64,000 nucleotides of DNA from Patiriisocius_A hiemis. Its GTDB lineage: Bacteria > Bacteroidota > Bacteroidia > Flavobacteriales > Flavobacteriaceae. Below the pieces are notes generated by a model, which was not told the origin of the DNA, did no database searches, and saw nothing but the letters and a program-made list of their open reading frames with translations. The stretch is taken from assembly GCF_031846325.1 (NCBI RefSeq), contig NZ_JAVRHZ010000006.1, positions 1 through 64,000 on the forward strand, in the 5' to 3' direction. This document shows, piece by piece, positions 52,020 to 60,818 of this stretch. The translations under genes were made by a program, and so were the position numbers. Position 1 is the first letter of the stretch. Every line of letters begins with the position of its first letter.

Positions 52020-53033
52020 AAACTCTGAACCGACTCCTAGTTGACTTTCAACGTAAATTTTTTCATTATGAGCTTCCACAATATGTTTAACTATTGAAAG
52101 TCCCAGGCCACTACCCCCTTCTTTTCTAGAGCCACTTTTATCAACTCTGTAAAAACGTTCAAACAATCTAGAAATATTTTCTTCTGCAATTCCTTCTCCA
52201 TTATCTGTAACTCGAACAATTACTTTGTTTTTTATTAAGTCTTCAATACTAACTTCAATAGTACCGTCCTCTTTTCCGTATTTAACTGAATTTACTACTA
52301 AATTAGTTAGCACTTGCTGGATACGCTCTCTATCTGCATGGACAAAAATGCTATCCTCATAATCTTTATCAAAAGTTAGCGTAATGTTTTTCTTTGCAGC
52401 CTTCATTTCAATAAGATCAAATACATTTTGGACTAATTCTATAATATTAAAATCTTCTTCATTTAAGTTAAGATCACCTACTTCAAGCTTGGTAATCATA
52501 TCAAGATCCTTTATAATATAAATTAATCGCTCTACTCCTTTATTTGCTCGTTGAAGATATTTTTTTCTTAAAGATTTATCTTTCATAGCACCATCCAAAA
52601 GCGTTAAAATATAACCTTGAACAGTAAAAAGTGGTGTTTTTAACTCATGTGAAACATTACCAATAAACTCTTTACGGTAATTCTCTCTAATTTTTAAAGC
52701 TTCTATCTCAAGTTTTTTATTTTCGGCAAAGCGCTCTACTTCTTTTGTAAGCGTATCCATATCTGTAGTTATTCGAGAGCTTAAATTAGAGGACTCTAAT
52801 AAGTTTACATCGTCATAAATTTTCTGAACTCTTTTATAAACAAAGCGTTGGACTCTGTACTGGATGATAAAAAAACAAAAAACATAACATAATACAGCAA
52901 ATCCAACTAAAAGCCACCAGTTGAGGGAGGCTTGAAAATAAAAAAAAACACTCATGGCGAGTGTTAAAAGTATAGTTATCGCAGAAGATGTATAACCCGC
53001 AAAACGGTATGTTTTTTTATAGTTTATATTCAT
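51993..53033 (-). CDS. Sensor histidine kinase (PhoR-like)
   Basis: 346 residues. Two transmembrane helices (~12-33 and 38-56) with almost no periplasmic loop between them; a short HAMP-like linker; HisKA with phospho-acceptor H129 (GNVSHELKTP); HATPase with NLVVNSVKYGKEDG (N box), DNGEGIAEENISRLFERFYRVD (G1/F) and GGSGLGLSIVKHIVEAH (G2). With no sensor loop it must sense the membrane or a partner. The start overlaps the regulator stop (TAATG). Confidence 0.93.
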   Translation of the reverse strand: MNINYKKTYRFAGYTSSAITILLTLAMSVFFYFQASLNWWLLVGFAVLCYVFCFFIIQYRVQRFVYKRVQKIYDDVNLLESSNLSSRITTDMDTLTKEVERFAENKKLEIEALKIRENYRKEFIGNVSHELKTPLFTVQGYILTLLDGAMKDKSLRKKYLQRANKGVERLIYIIKDLDMITKLEVGDLNLNEEDFNIIELVQNVFDLIEMKAAKKNITLTFDKDYEDSIFVHADRERIQQVLTNLVVNSVKYGKEDGTIEVSIEDLIKNKVIVRVTDNGEGIAEENISRLFERFYRVDKSGSRKEGGSGLGLSIVKHIVEAHNEKIYVESQLGVGSEFSFTLEKSE

Positions 53034-53716
53034 TAAACAACAAACTTATATCCAACTCCTTTTACAGTTTTAAATTTCTCATCTCCTATTTTTTCTCTAA
53101 GCTTTCTTATGTGGACATCTATTGTTCTCCCACCAACTACAACTTCATTGCCCCATACATTGTCCAAAATATCTTCTCTTTTAAATACTTTTCCAGGTTT
53201 AGATGCTAAAAGAGCAAGTAGCTCAAATTCTTTTCTAGGCAAAACCATTTCTTTTTTACCTTTTATAATTTTGTACTCCTCTCTATTAATTACGAGGTTT
53301 CCAAGTTTAATATTGGCTGTTTCTTCTAAAGGTTCCTTAAACCTTCTTAAAAGCGCCTTTACTTTACTTACTAATACCTTTGGCTTTACAGGTTTAGTTA
53401 TATAATCGTCTGCACCTGCGTCAAAACCTGCAACTTGAGAATAATCTTCACCTCTTGCTGTTAAAAAGGTGATAACAGTTTCAGATAAGTCTGGGATTGC
53501 TCTTAGTTTTTCACAAGCTTCAATACCATCCATTTCTGGCATCATCACATCAAGAATAATAAGATGTGGTTTTAATTTTTTAGCTATTGAGATCGCTTCA
53601 ATTCCATTTTCAGCAGTAGTTACTTTGTATCCTTCTGAAGTTAGGTTGTAGCCTACAATTTCAAGGATATCAGGCTCATCATCAACTAGTAATATTTTGG
53701 TGTCTTTCTTTTTCAT
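53033..53716 (-). CDS. OmpR/PhoB-type response regulator
   Basis: 227 residues. Receiver domain with D12, D13, phosphorylation site D56 (LIILDVMMPEMDG) and the conserved TAR and K (KPVKPK). The winged-helix DNA-binding part is RKEFELLALLASKPGKVFKREDILDNVWGNEVVVGGRTIDVHIRKLREKIGDEKFKTVKGVGYKFVV. It is the first gene of the two-component pair; the target genes are unknown. Confidence 0.95.
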   Translation of the reverse strand: MKKKDTKILLVDDEPDILEIVGYNLTSEGYKVTTAENGIEAISIAKKLKPHLIILDVMMPEMDGIEACEKLRAIPDLSETVITFLTARGEDYSQVAGFDAGADDYITKPVKPKVLVSKVKALLRRFKEPLEETANIKLGNLVINREEYKIIKGKKEMVLPRKEFELLALLASKPGKVFKREDILDNVWGNEVVVGGRTIDVHIRKLREKIGDEKFKTVKGVGYKFVV

Positions 53717-53917
53717 ATTTGGAAAGTATTAGCCATTTTGTTGTGTTACAAATATAATATTAAATCAACTTTAAATATTGTTACTAAACTAGAATTGTTA
53801 ACCCTCTAGTAACATAATAGCCCACAAAATACAACAGCTTAACTTAGTGAATGTTACCATATCGTTAAACTGTTGATAAAAGACTTAACCGTAGTAAAAA
53901 AAGCCCATTTGTTTACG

Positions 53918-53925
53918 TATATTTG
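53918..53925 (+). promoter_or_regulatory. -7 element of the T9SS-exported protein gene
   Basis: TATATTTG is a perfect TANNTTTG match, ~27 bp before the ATG at 53953. No correctly spaced TTG is visible. The gap 53717-53952 contains no gene. Confidence 0.6.
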
Positions 53926-53952
53926 CCCTGCAAAAAATTTAAATTAATTAGA

Positions 53953-55662
53953 ATGAAAAAAATTACACTTTTACTAGCACTTTTAACTGCTAGCTTTTCT
54001 TTTGGTCAAATTGTTATCAATGAGGTTGATGCAGACCAAACTAGTACTGATACAACAGAATTTATTGAACTACTTTCTGATACTCCAAATTTTAACCTTA
54101 ACGGGTATATAGTTGTTTTATATAATGGTTCAAGTGATGAGAGTTATACTACTGTAGACTTATCTGGATTTACAACAGATGGAAACGGATATTTAATTAT
54201 AGGTAGTGATGCTGTACCTGGTGTTGATATCCCTTTAGGACCTGACAACACTATACAAAATGGAGCAGATGCTATAGCAATTTATCAAGACAATGCAGCA
54301 AATTTTCCAAACGGTACGCCAGTAACAAACACAAATTTAATTGATGCGTTAGTTTATGGAACTGGAGATCCTGATGATACAGATCTTTTAACAGCTCTTG
54401 GTGAAACTGTTCAGTATGACGAAAATGCAAACGGTATGAAGGATACTGAATCTATTCAGAGAAACCCTGCAGATGGAACGTATTGTGTTGGACTTCCTAC
54501 CTTAAGAGCAACAAATATTAACTGCTCTACAGTTTGTGCACTAAGTGTTTTTGTAGACGATGTAACTTGTGATGCTGTAACAGCAGGAACAGATACCTAT
54601 ACTACAACGTTAAACTTTACAGGTGGTGGTACAGAAACTTATACAATTGTGACTACTGCGGGTACTGTCTCTGGTGACAATCCTTCAAGTACAGCTTCTG
54701 GTTCTATTATCATTTCTGGAGTTAACGAAGGAACAGATTTTACATACACTATAACAAGTGCACTATGTAATATTTCAAATACTATTACATCTCCAGCATG
54801 TGATCCAGGAACTAACGTAGCAGATATAGCAACGTTAAGAGGCTCTCTTGAAGGTGAAGTTTACACATTAACTGGTGAAGCTATTTTAACATTCCAGCAA
54901 GATTTTAGAAATCAAAAGTTTATTGAAGATGCAACTGGTGCTATTTTAATAGACGATAGTGGAGAAAACATAACAACATCTTATGAGCTTGGTGATGGTA
55001 TTTCAGGAATTACAGGTACTCTTAGTTCATTTAACGGAATGTTACAGTTTGTACCAACACTAGACCCTGGTACTCCTTCTTCTACAGGAAATCAAATTGA
55101 TCCTCAAGTTGTAAGTATGGCAGATCTAACTGCTAACCCTGGTAACTACGAGTCTGAGTTAGTTCAAATTCAACAAGAGGTAACTATTGATAACTCAGCT
55201 AGCTCTACATGGGATGTAGGAACTGTTTATCCATTAACAAATGCTGGAGGAAGCTTTAATTTCCGTACTACTTTCTTTGATGTTAACTACATAGGAAGTG
55301 ATGTTCCTGCAAACGCAGTTTTAATAACTGGTATTATTACTGAAAGAGAAGATGACGGTGGTTACTACATCACATCAAGAAATGCAGACGAAGCTAGTAG
55401 TGATGTTACTTTAGGAGTTGATAATGTAAACACTATAGGATTTACTATGTACCCTAACCCAACAAACCAAGGGTTTGTAAATATTGAGTCTACTTCAACA
55501 ACAGGAGAAATCCAAGTAGCTGTTTACAATGTAATTGGAAAACAAGTAATTAATACTTCTATCATAAACAGATTAGATGTATCTGCTTTAACAAGCGGTA
55601 TTTACTTAGTAAAAATTACACAAGAAAATGCTTCAGTAACTAAAAAGTTGGTTATTAAGTAA
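53953..55662 (+). CDS. T9SS-exported protein with lamin-tail and OB-fold-like domains
   Basis: 569 residues. Signal peptide KKITLLLALLTASFSFGQ; ~20-200 a lamin-tail-like domain (IVINEVDADQTSTDTTEFIELLS); ~200-300 an Ig-like stretch (CALSVFVDDVTCDAV...); ~305-495 a DUF5689/OB-fold-like part (VADIATLRGSLEGEVYTLTGEA...FIEDATGAILIDD...DGISGITGTL); ~500-569 a type A T9SS sorting domain (NTIGFTMYPNPT...GIYLVKIT...KKLVIK). The start is the ATG at 53953; an upstream TTG would lose the signal peptide. Probably exported to the surface or medium. Confidence 0.88.
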   Translation: MKKITLLLALLTASFSFGQIVINEVDADQTSTDTTEFIELLSDTPNFNLNGYIVVLYNGSSDESYTTVDLSGFTTDGNGYLIIGSDAVPGVDIPLGPDNTIQNGADAIAIYQDNAANFPNGTPVTNTNLIDALVYGTGDPDDTDLLTALGETVQYDENANGMKDTESIQRNPADGTYCVGLPTLRATNINCSTVCALSVFVDDVTCDAVTAGTDTYTTTLNFTGGGTETYTIVTTAGTVSGDNPSSTASGSIIISGVNEGTDFTYTITSALCNISNTITSPACDPGTNVADIATLRGSLEGEVYTLTGEAILTFQQDFRNQKFIEDATGAILIDDSGENITTSYELGDGISGITGTLSSFNGMLQFVPTLDPGTPSSTGNQIDPQVVSMADLTANPGNYESELVQIQQEVTIDNSASSTWDVGTVYPLTNAGGSFNFRTTFFDVNYIGSDVPANAVLITGIITEREDDGGYYITSRNADEASSDVTLGVDNVNTIGFTMYPNPTNQGFVNIESTSTTGEIQVAVYNVIGKQVINTSIINRLDVSALTSGIYLVKITQENASVTKKLVIK

Positions 55663-55682
55663 TTTTTTAAAACATATTTTTT

Positions 55683-55714
55683 AAAAGCCTCTTTTTTTAA
55701 AGAGGCTTTTTTAT
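55683..55714 (+). terminator. Terminator after the T9SS protein gene
   Basis: AAAAGCCTCTTT (55683-55694) pairs with AAAGAGGCTTTT (55699-55710), loop TTTT, followed by T-rich sequence. Confidence 0.85.
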
Positions 55715-55754
55715 TTGCTTATTTTTGAATGAATTTTTTTCAGAAAAAATCTTC

Positions 55755-56729
55755 ATGCTACCAAACTCTATATTTGAAATCACTACTGAAGCTCAATTTA
55801 CAGCCGCAGCTATAGAGACATTTCAATTTCAGTATAAAAATGTAGTAGCTTACAGAACCTTTTGTGACTTTTTAAACATCAACCCTTCAAGCGTAAAAAA
55901 CATTAAGGACATACCTTTTTTACCTATTCAGTTTTTTAAAAGTCATAACGTAATTTCTTCTTCAGAAAAACCGAAAATCACTTTTACAAGTAGTGGAACA
56001 ACAGGAAGTATTACTAGCAATCATCATGTAGCATCTACGACATTATATGAAACTAGTTTTCTAAAAGGGTTTACTAACACCTATGGTAATATTAAGGATT
56101 ATGTTATTCTAGCCTTATTACCCTCCTATCTAGAAAGAGAAGGCTCTTCTTTAATTTATATGGTTGACCGTTTGATAAAAGAAACTCACTCAAATGACAG
56201 CGGTTTTTATCTTAACAACTTAGATAAATTACTTTTAAAAATTAAATCCCTTGAAGCCTGCAATAAAAAAACAATTTTATTAGGGGTCTCCTACGCATTA
56301 CTAGATGTTATAGAGAAACAAAAGTTACAATTAAAGAATACTATAGTAATGGAAACAGGAGGCATGAAAGGAAAACGAAAAGAAATGATAAAAGAAGAAC
56401 TCCATACAATTTTAAAAGAAGGGTTTGGAGTTAATAAAATACATAGTGAATATGGGATGACAGAACTACTCTCTCAAGCCTATTCCAAAGGTGACGGAGT
56501 TTACAATTGTCCACCGTGGATGAAGGTGTTAACACGTGACACAGAAGATGCCTTAACCTATGTAGAAAATAAGACTGGAGGACTAAATGTAATTGATCTT
56601 GCTAATTACTATTCTTGCTCTTTTATAGCTACTCAAGATTTAGGAAAATTACACCATGATGGTAGTTTTAAAATTTTGGGTAGATTTGATGATAGCGATA
56701 TACGCGGTTGCAACTTACTAGTCTTATGA
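55755..56729 (+). CDS. LuxE/PaaK-like acyl-protein synthetase
   Basis: 324 residues. IFEITTEAQFTAAAIETFQFQYKNVVAYRTFCDFL...DIPFLPIQFFKSH begins the LuxE-type adenylating domain; the ATP motif is ITFTSSGTTGS, then EREGSSLIYMVDRLI, METGGMKGKRKEM, HSEYGMTELLSQAY and a C-terminal GRFDDSDIRGCN. LuxE activates a fatty acid and passes it to a partner cysteine; no luxC-like reductase is nearby. ATG at 55755 is used; a TTG 30 bp upstream is less likely. ATGA overlap with the next gene. Confidence 0.88.
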   Translation: MLPNSIFEITTEAQFTAAAIETFQFQYKNVVAYRTFCDFLNINPSSVKNIKDIPFLPIQFFKSHNVISSSEKPKITFTSSGTTGSITSNHHVASTTLYETSFLKGFTNTYGNIKDYVILALLPSYLEREGSSLIYMVDRLIKETHSNDSGFYLNNLDKLLLKIKSLEACNKKTILLGVSYALLDVIEKQKLQLKNTIVMETGGMKGKRKEMIKEELHTILKEGFGVNKIHSEYGMTELLSQAYSKGDGVYNCPPWMKVLTRDTEDALTYVENKTGGLNVIDLANYYSCSFIATQDLGKLHHDGSFKILGRFDDSDIRGCNLLVL

Positions 56730-57763
56730 CAAAAGCTCCTATCAAAGAAAAAAACGGATGCTTGTGGTTTATACTCACAGGCATATTTAGTTTGGTTGGG
56801 TTTGTTTTTATTCACTCCATTTTAAATTTTTCTACATACATATCGCTTGCCATTGCCGTTTTTTTATCTGTGCTATTTGTTAATATTCTTTCTAGCGGAC
56901 TCTATAAAAAAGCAATGTTTAGAAATGGAATAATTATCCTATTTCTGCTTTTTGGTTTTAAAGTGTTTTTCAGTTTTTTAGGATCACTTTTTCCAGCTTT
57001 TGAAGAAACAAATCATACATTTTCTGAAACAGAAGGAGTAAAAAAAGTATACTACCTTGAAGAAAACGATTCTGTTCCTGTATATCAAAGCAATAGAATA
57101 TGGAAAGACAACTACGGGAATAATTATAATGGAACATTAACCATACGAGAAAGAGATTTTTTAAGGTTACAAGGAAACACCTCAAAATACGATTACACAA
57201 AAACCAAAAACTTTTGGGGAGGTTTGTACGATTATATTGACTATACCGAAACTCCAAGCCTTGACCTCGTTTTAAATACTTTTGAAAAAATAAATTTCGA
57301 AAAGAAACTCAATCAAATGGAGTTTGCAGAAATGGTAGTAAGTTGTATTCAAGATATCCCTTACTCTTTTGTTTTTCAAGAAGAATGTCAACCAGCACCT
57401 TACTACGAAGACAGTATAAAAGCTATTCTTGAAGACTGTCCTGAGTGTTGTATTGGTGGAATTTTATATGGTGTACAAACACCCATAGCTTTTCTACAAA
57501 ACTTAAAAGGAGATTGTGACACTAGAACGGTACTTATTTATGCAATTTTAAAGCATTTTAATTATGACGTTGCAATACTTAATAGTGATTTTTACAAACA
57601 CTCTATTATAGGACTTAATATTCCTGCGGCTGGAACCTATAAATTATATAACGGTAAAAAATACCTGCTATGGGAAACCACAGCAAAATATTATAAAGCA
57701 GGAACTCTCCCATATAATTTTAAAGATGTTGTCCATTGGGATGTTATACTAACCAGTAAATAA
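56726..57763 (+). CDS. Membrane protein with transglutaminase-like domain
   Basis: 345 residues. Three hydrophobic helices in the first ~95 residues. The C-terminal third has GDCDTR (C264), KHSIIGLN (H292) and WETTA (E317), which fit the Cys-His-Asp/Glu order of transglutaminase-like papain-fold domains, but the match is short and unrecognised as a named family. It is translated from an ATG overlapping the LuxE-like stop and is followed 8 bp later by the DUF350-like gene. Confidence 0.7.
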   Translation: MTKAPIKEKNGCLWFILTGIFSLVGFVFIHSILNFSTYISLAIAVFLSVLFVNILSSGLYKKAMFRNGIIILFLLFGFKVFFSFLGSLFPAFEETNHTFSETEGVKKVYYLEENDSVPVYQSNRIWKDNYGNNYNGTLTIRERDFLRLQGNTSKYDYTKTKNFWGGLYDYIDYTETPSLDLVLNTFEKINFEKKLNQMEFAEMVVSCIQDIPYSFVFQEECQPAPYYEDSIKAILEDCPECCIGGILYGVQTPIAFLQNLKGDCDTRTVLIYAILKHFNYDVAILNSDFYKHSIIGLNIPAAGTYKLYNGKKYLLWETTAKYYKAGTLPYNFKDVVHWDVILTSK

Positions 57764-57770
57764 AAAAATT

Positions 57771-58286
57771 ATGAATACTCAATTATTTGTGCTTTCCATT
57801 ATAGAAATAATTCTCGCCATTGTAACTAGTGTTGTTATTATATTTCTATCCTATAAAATTTTAAAAAGACTATTCTTTGCTAAAGAAGACTTACGTGGGG
57901 ATAATATGGCTTTTACCATATTTACCTCAGGAATTGTACTTTCTATCGGCTTAATTTTAAGCGAAATTGTTCCATCAATTACTAATCTTATAAGATTGTC
58001 TGTTACACAAAGTGAAGCAATTAGTGGAGTCTCAATTTTGGGGTATTCTGGGCTGTATTTAGCAATAGGGTTTATTATTGCAATTTTTATTAATGGGTCC
58101 GTTTTCTTCTTATTCTCAATACTTACCAGAGGAGTTAATGAGTTTCAAGAAATTAAACAGAATAACACTTCGGTTGCCTTACTAGTTGTTGCAATACTTA
58201 TAAGTATTACCCTAATAGTAAAAGATGGAATTGCGCTATTAGTAAGCTCTTTGGTACCATATCCAGAAGTTTCAAACTTTTTGTAA
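57771..58286 (+). CDS. DUF350-like membrane protein
   Basis: 171 residues, about five transmembrane helices. Two related units with DNMAFTIFTSGIVLSIGLIL and NTSVALLVVAILISITLIV resemble the duplicated N-x-A-x-A core of DUF350 (YjfL-like). Function unknown; DUF350 genes often accompany peptide-bond-forming or stress operons. The three genes before it form a tight unit. Confidence 0.6.
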   Translation: MNTQLFVLSIIEIILAIVTSVVIIFLSYKILKRLFFAKEDLRGDNMAFTIFTSGIVLSIGLILSEIVPSITNLIRLSVTQSEAISGVSILGYSGLYLAIGFIIAIFINGSVFFLFSILTRGVNEFQEIKQNNTSVALLVVAILISITLIVKDGIALLVSSLVPYPEVSNFL

Positions 58287-58319
58287 GTAAGTATACATAC
58301 TACCGACTTAAATCATGTT

Positions 58320-58769
58320 ATGAAAAAGAAAATTTTATTATTACTGTTTTTTATTAGCACTATTGCGTTTTCGCAAGAGCATGTTAACCTTAAAAAAGGG
58401 TATGCCGCAGAAGGATACGATGTAGTTTCTTATTTTTCAAATACTGCTGAAAAAGGAGATAAGACTTATACTGCAACTTATGAAGGTGTAAAATATAAGT
58501 TTTCAAATAATAAAAACAAGAAAACCTTTTTAGAAAACCCAGCTATGTATGTTCCACAATATGGTGGGTACTGTGCATATGCTATTGCTTTAAAAGGAGA
58601 TAAGGTAAGTGTAAATCCAAAGACATTTCAAATAATAGATAACAAATTATACTTATTCTATAATAGTTGGGGAACCAACACCCTAGAAAAATGGAATGAG
58701 GAAGGTGCAGAAGCTTTACAAAAAGAAGCAGATGCAAACTGGAAGAGTATTGTGCTGAAGGGCAATTAG
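58320..58769 (+). CDS. Secreted YHS-domain protein
   Basis: 149 residues. Signal peptide (KILLLLFFISTIAFSQ), then a YHS domain: GYAAEGYDVVSYFSNTAEKGDKTYTATYEGVKYKFSNNKNKKTFLENPAMYVPQYGGYCAYAIA. YHS domains bind metal or mediate subunit contacts; here the role is unknown. A strong terminator follows. Confidence 0.88.
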   Translation: MKKKILLLLFFISTIAFSQEHVNLKKGYAAEGYDVVSYFSNTAEKGDKTYTATYEGVKYKFSNNKNKKTFLENPAMYVPQYGGYCAYAIALKGDKVSVNPKTFQIIDNKLYLFYNSWGTNTLEKWNEEGAEALQKEADANWKSIVLKGN

Positions 58770-58801
58770 TCCCTTTTCATAATTGGTTGGTTAGTTAATT
58801 T

Positions 58802-58837
58802 GGAAAGCTCTCCATAAAGGAGAGCTTTCTTTTTTCT
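58802..58837 (+). terminator. Terminator after the YHS gene
   Basis: GGAAAGCTCTCC (58802-58813) and GGAGAGCTTTC (58819-58829) form a near-perfect stem with a 5-nt loop, followed by TTTTTTC. Confidence 0.9.
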
Positions 58838-58913
58838 TAAGCATTCACCTTTTACAGAGTATTATTTATTTTTTTGTATCTTAGAATAAGACAACTACAA
58901 ATAAATAGATATA

Positions 58914-59129
58914 GTGAATACTTGGATGTTAGCCATATTAATTTTACTAGTCGTAGGGTTTCTGTTTTGGAAGCTTACAGCTTCTTATTCAAGAAAACAA
59001 GCTGGTAATAAGGTATGGAAACTTTGGAGCACTAGACTCTATTACTGGCAAACAGTAATTTATGCAAGTACTGGAATTACCGTTTTAGTTTTATTTATTT
59101 TGAAATGGACTAATATAATTACTTTCTGA
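58914..59129 (+). CDS. Small two-helix membrane protein
   Basis: 71 residues. Two hydrophobic segments (LAILILLVVGFLFWKL and WQTVIYASTGITVLVLFIL) separated by a basic loop. No family is recognised. GTG at 58914 or ATG at 58926 may start it; both keep helix one. The second helix ends six residues before the stop. Confidence 0.55.
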   Translation: MNTWMLAILILLVVGFLFWKLTASYSRKQAGNKVWKLWSTRLYYWQTVIYASTGITVLVLFILKWTNIITF

Positions 59130-59141
59130 AGTACTTGACCA

Positions 59142-59432
59142 CTATCGCTCTTCTGGTAAAACATCTTTGTTTTTTCCCAAAAGCACTTTAAACTTTTCTT
59201 GATTTATTGGCTTGTAAACAATATTAGTACTACTTGGATTTCGCATTAATTCGTCTTTAGGCCTAATTGGTCTTTGTTGAAAACCGCCTCCACAATTAGG
59301 ACACACATTATGCAAAACATTTTCCACACAAGAGGCACAAAAAGTACACTCATAAGAACAGATATAAGCTTCCGTACTTTCTGGCGGAAGTGACCTGTTA
59401 CAATTTTCACAAGTGGGTCTTAGTTGTAGCAC
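59142..59432 (-). CDS. DUF1272 zinc-binding protein (GTG start)
   Basis: 96 residues: LQLRPTCENCNRSLPPESTEAYICSYECTFCASCVENVLHNVCPNCGG, the RING-like Cys array of DUF1272, giving two zinc sites. It begins with GTG overlapping the tyrS stop (TAGTG), and the next residues LQLRPTC fit the family start. Function is unknown. Confidence 0.88.
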   Translation of the reverse strand: MLQLRPTCENCNRSLPPESTEAYICSYECTFCASCVENVLHNVCPNCGGGFQQRPIRPKDELMRNPSSTNIVYKPINQEKFKVLLGKNKDVLPEER

Positions 59433-60730
59433 TACTTTACATTAATTATAAAATAATTTTTCTTTCCTCTTTGTAATAGCACAAACTGATTATTAATCAA
59501 GTCTGAAGTTGTAACACGATAGCTATCTGTAACTTTTTCTTTGTTTACAGAGATGGAATTCTCTTTTAAAGCTCTTCTAGCCTCTCCATTAGATTTTAAA
59601 AAACCTGTCTTTTCAGCAAGTGCTCCAATAATATCTATTCCTTCTTCTATCTCTTGGCGAGTTATTTCGGCTTGAGGCACTCCTTCAAAAATATCCAGGA
59701 ATGTTTCGGCATCTAGTGATTTTAAATCTTGTGAAGTAGAACGGCCAAATAATATTCCAGAAGCAGCAACTGCTTTTTCATATTCCTCAATGCCATGAAC
59801 AGTCGTGGTAACTTCTTGTGCCAATCTTTTTTGTAATAAACGAGTGTGTGGTGCTTCTCCATGTTCAGTAATAAGCCCTTCAATAGTCTCTTTATCCAAA
59901 AAAGTAAAAATCTTAATATACTTTGCGGCATCTTCATCACTTGTGTTTAACCAATATTGGTAAAATTTATAAGGAGAGGTTCGCTTTGCATCTAACCAAA
60001 CATTTCCGCCTTCACTTTTGCCAAACTTACTTCCATCACTCTTAGTAATTAGAGGGCATGTTAAAGCATATCCTTTACCACCACCTATTCTTCGTATTAA
60101 TTCGGTACCAGTAGTAATGTTACCCCATTGGTCACTCCCGCCCATTTGTAAAGTGCAATCGTGATTTTTATAAAGGTGTAAAAAATCATAGCCTTGTACG
60201 AGTTGGTAGGTAAACTCTGTAAAGCTCATACCCTCCGTGTCTTCTCCAGAGATTCTGTTTTTAACAGAGTCTTTTGCCATCATGTAGTTTACAGTAATAT
60301 GTTTTCCAACATCACGAATAAAATCTAAGAATGAAAACTCCTTCATCCAGTCATAGTTATTAACCATCACAGCTTCATTAGGCTTACCACTAGTAAAATC
60401 TAAAAATTGAGATAGCTGTTTTCGAACACATTCTTGATTATGACGTAATGTTTTTTCATCTAGTAAATTACGTTCACTAGACTTTCCAGATGGATCTCCA
60501 ATCATTCCAGTTGCACCACCAACCAAAGCATAAGGTTTGTGTCCTGCTCTTTGATAGAAAGAAAGTAACATAATAGGAACTAGATTTCCTATGTGTAAGG
60601 AGTCTGCCGTTGGGTCAAAACCTATATAGGCAGCTCTCATTTGTTCTAGTAAATGGGTTTCGGTTTCTGGCATTACATCATGCACCATCCCTCTCCATTT
60701 TAATTCTTCTACAAAGTTTGAAATACTCAT
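59432..60730 (-). CDS. tyrS: Tyrosine-tRNA ligase
   Basis: 432 residues, class I synthetase: FDPTADSLHIGNL (HIGH motif, ~46-49), the Tyr pocket QMGGSDQWGN, KSMK-type KFGKSEGG, and an S4-like RNA-binding C-terminal domain (ARRALKENSISVNKEKV). Charges tRNA-Tyr. Its promoter lies in the divergent gap before the epimerase gene. Confidence 0.97.
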   Translation of the reverse strand: MSISNFVEELKWRGMVHDVMPETETHLLEQMRAAYIGFDPTADSLHIGNLVPIMLLSFYQRAGHKPYALVGGATGMIGDPSGKSSERNLLDEKTLRHNQECVRKQLSQFLDFTSGKPNEAVMVNNYDWMKEFSFLDFIRDVGKHITVNYMMAKDSVKNRISGEDTEGMSFTEFTYQLVQGYDFLHLYKNHDCTLQMGGSDQWGNITTGTELIRRIGGGKGYALTCPLITKSDGSKFGKSEGGNVWLDAKRTSPYKFYQYWLNTSDEDAAKYIKIFTFLDKETIEGLITEHGEAPHTRLLQKRLAQEVTTTVHGIEEYEKAVAASGILFGRSTSQDLKSLDAETFLDIFEGVPQAEITRQEIEEGIDIIGALAEKTGFLKSNGEARRALKENSISVNKEKVTDSYRVTTSDLINNQFVLLQRGKKNYFIINVK

Positions 60731-60757
60731 CTATCGTTGTTTATTTTTTTAACCTTG

Positions 60758-60786
60758 CAAAGATAGGTTGATGCCTGCAAACACAA
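60758..60786 (-). promoter_or_regulatory. tyrS promoter
   Basis: Minus-strand TTG (60786-60784), 18-bp spacer, TATCTTTG (60765-60758), 28 bp before the tyrS ATG. It overlaps the region where a longer epimerase start would lie, which argues for the shorter epimerase start. Confidence 0.7.
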
Positions 60787-60818
60787 AAGAGTATTGTAAA
60801 AAAGAGTACTTTTATAGT

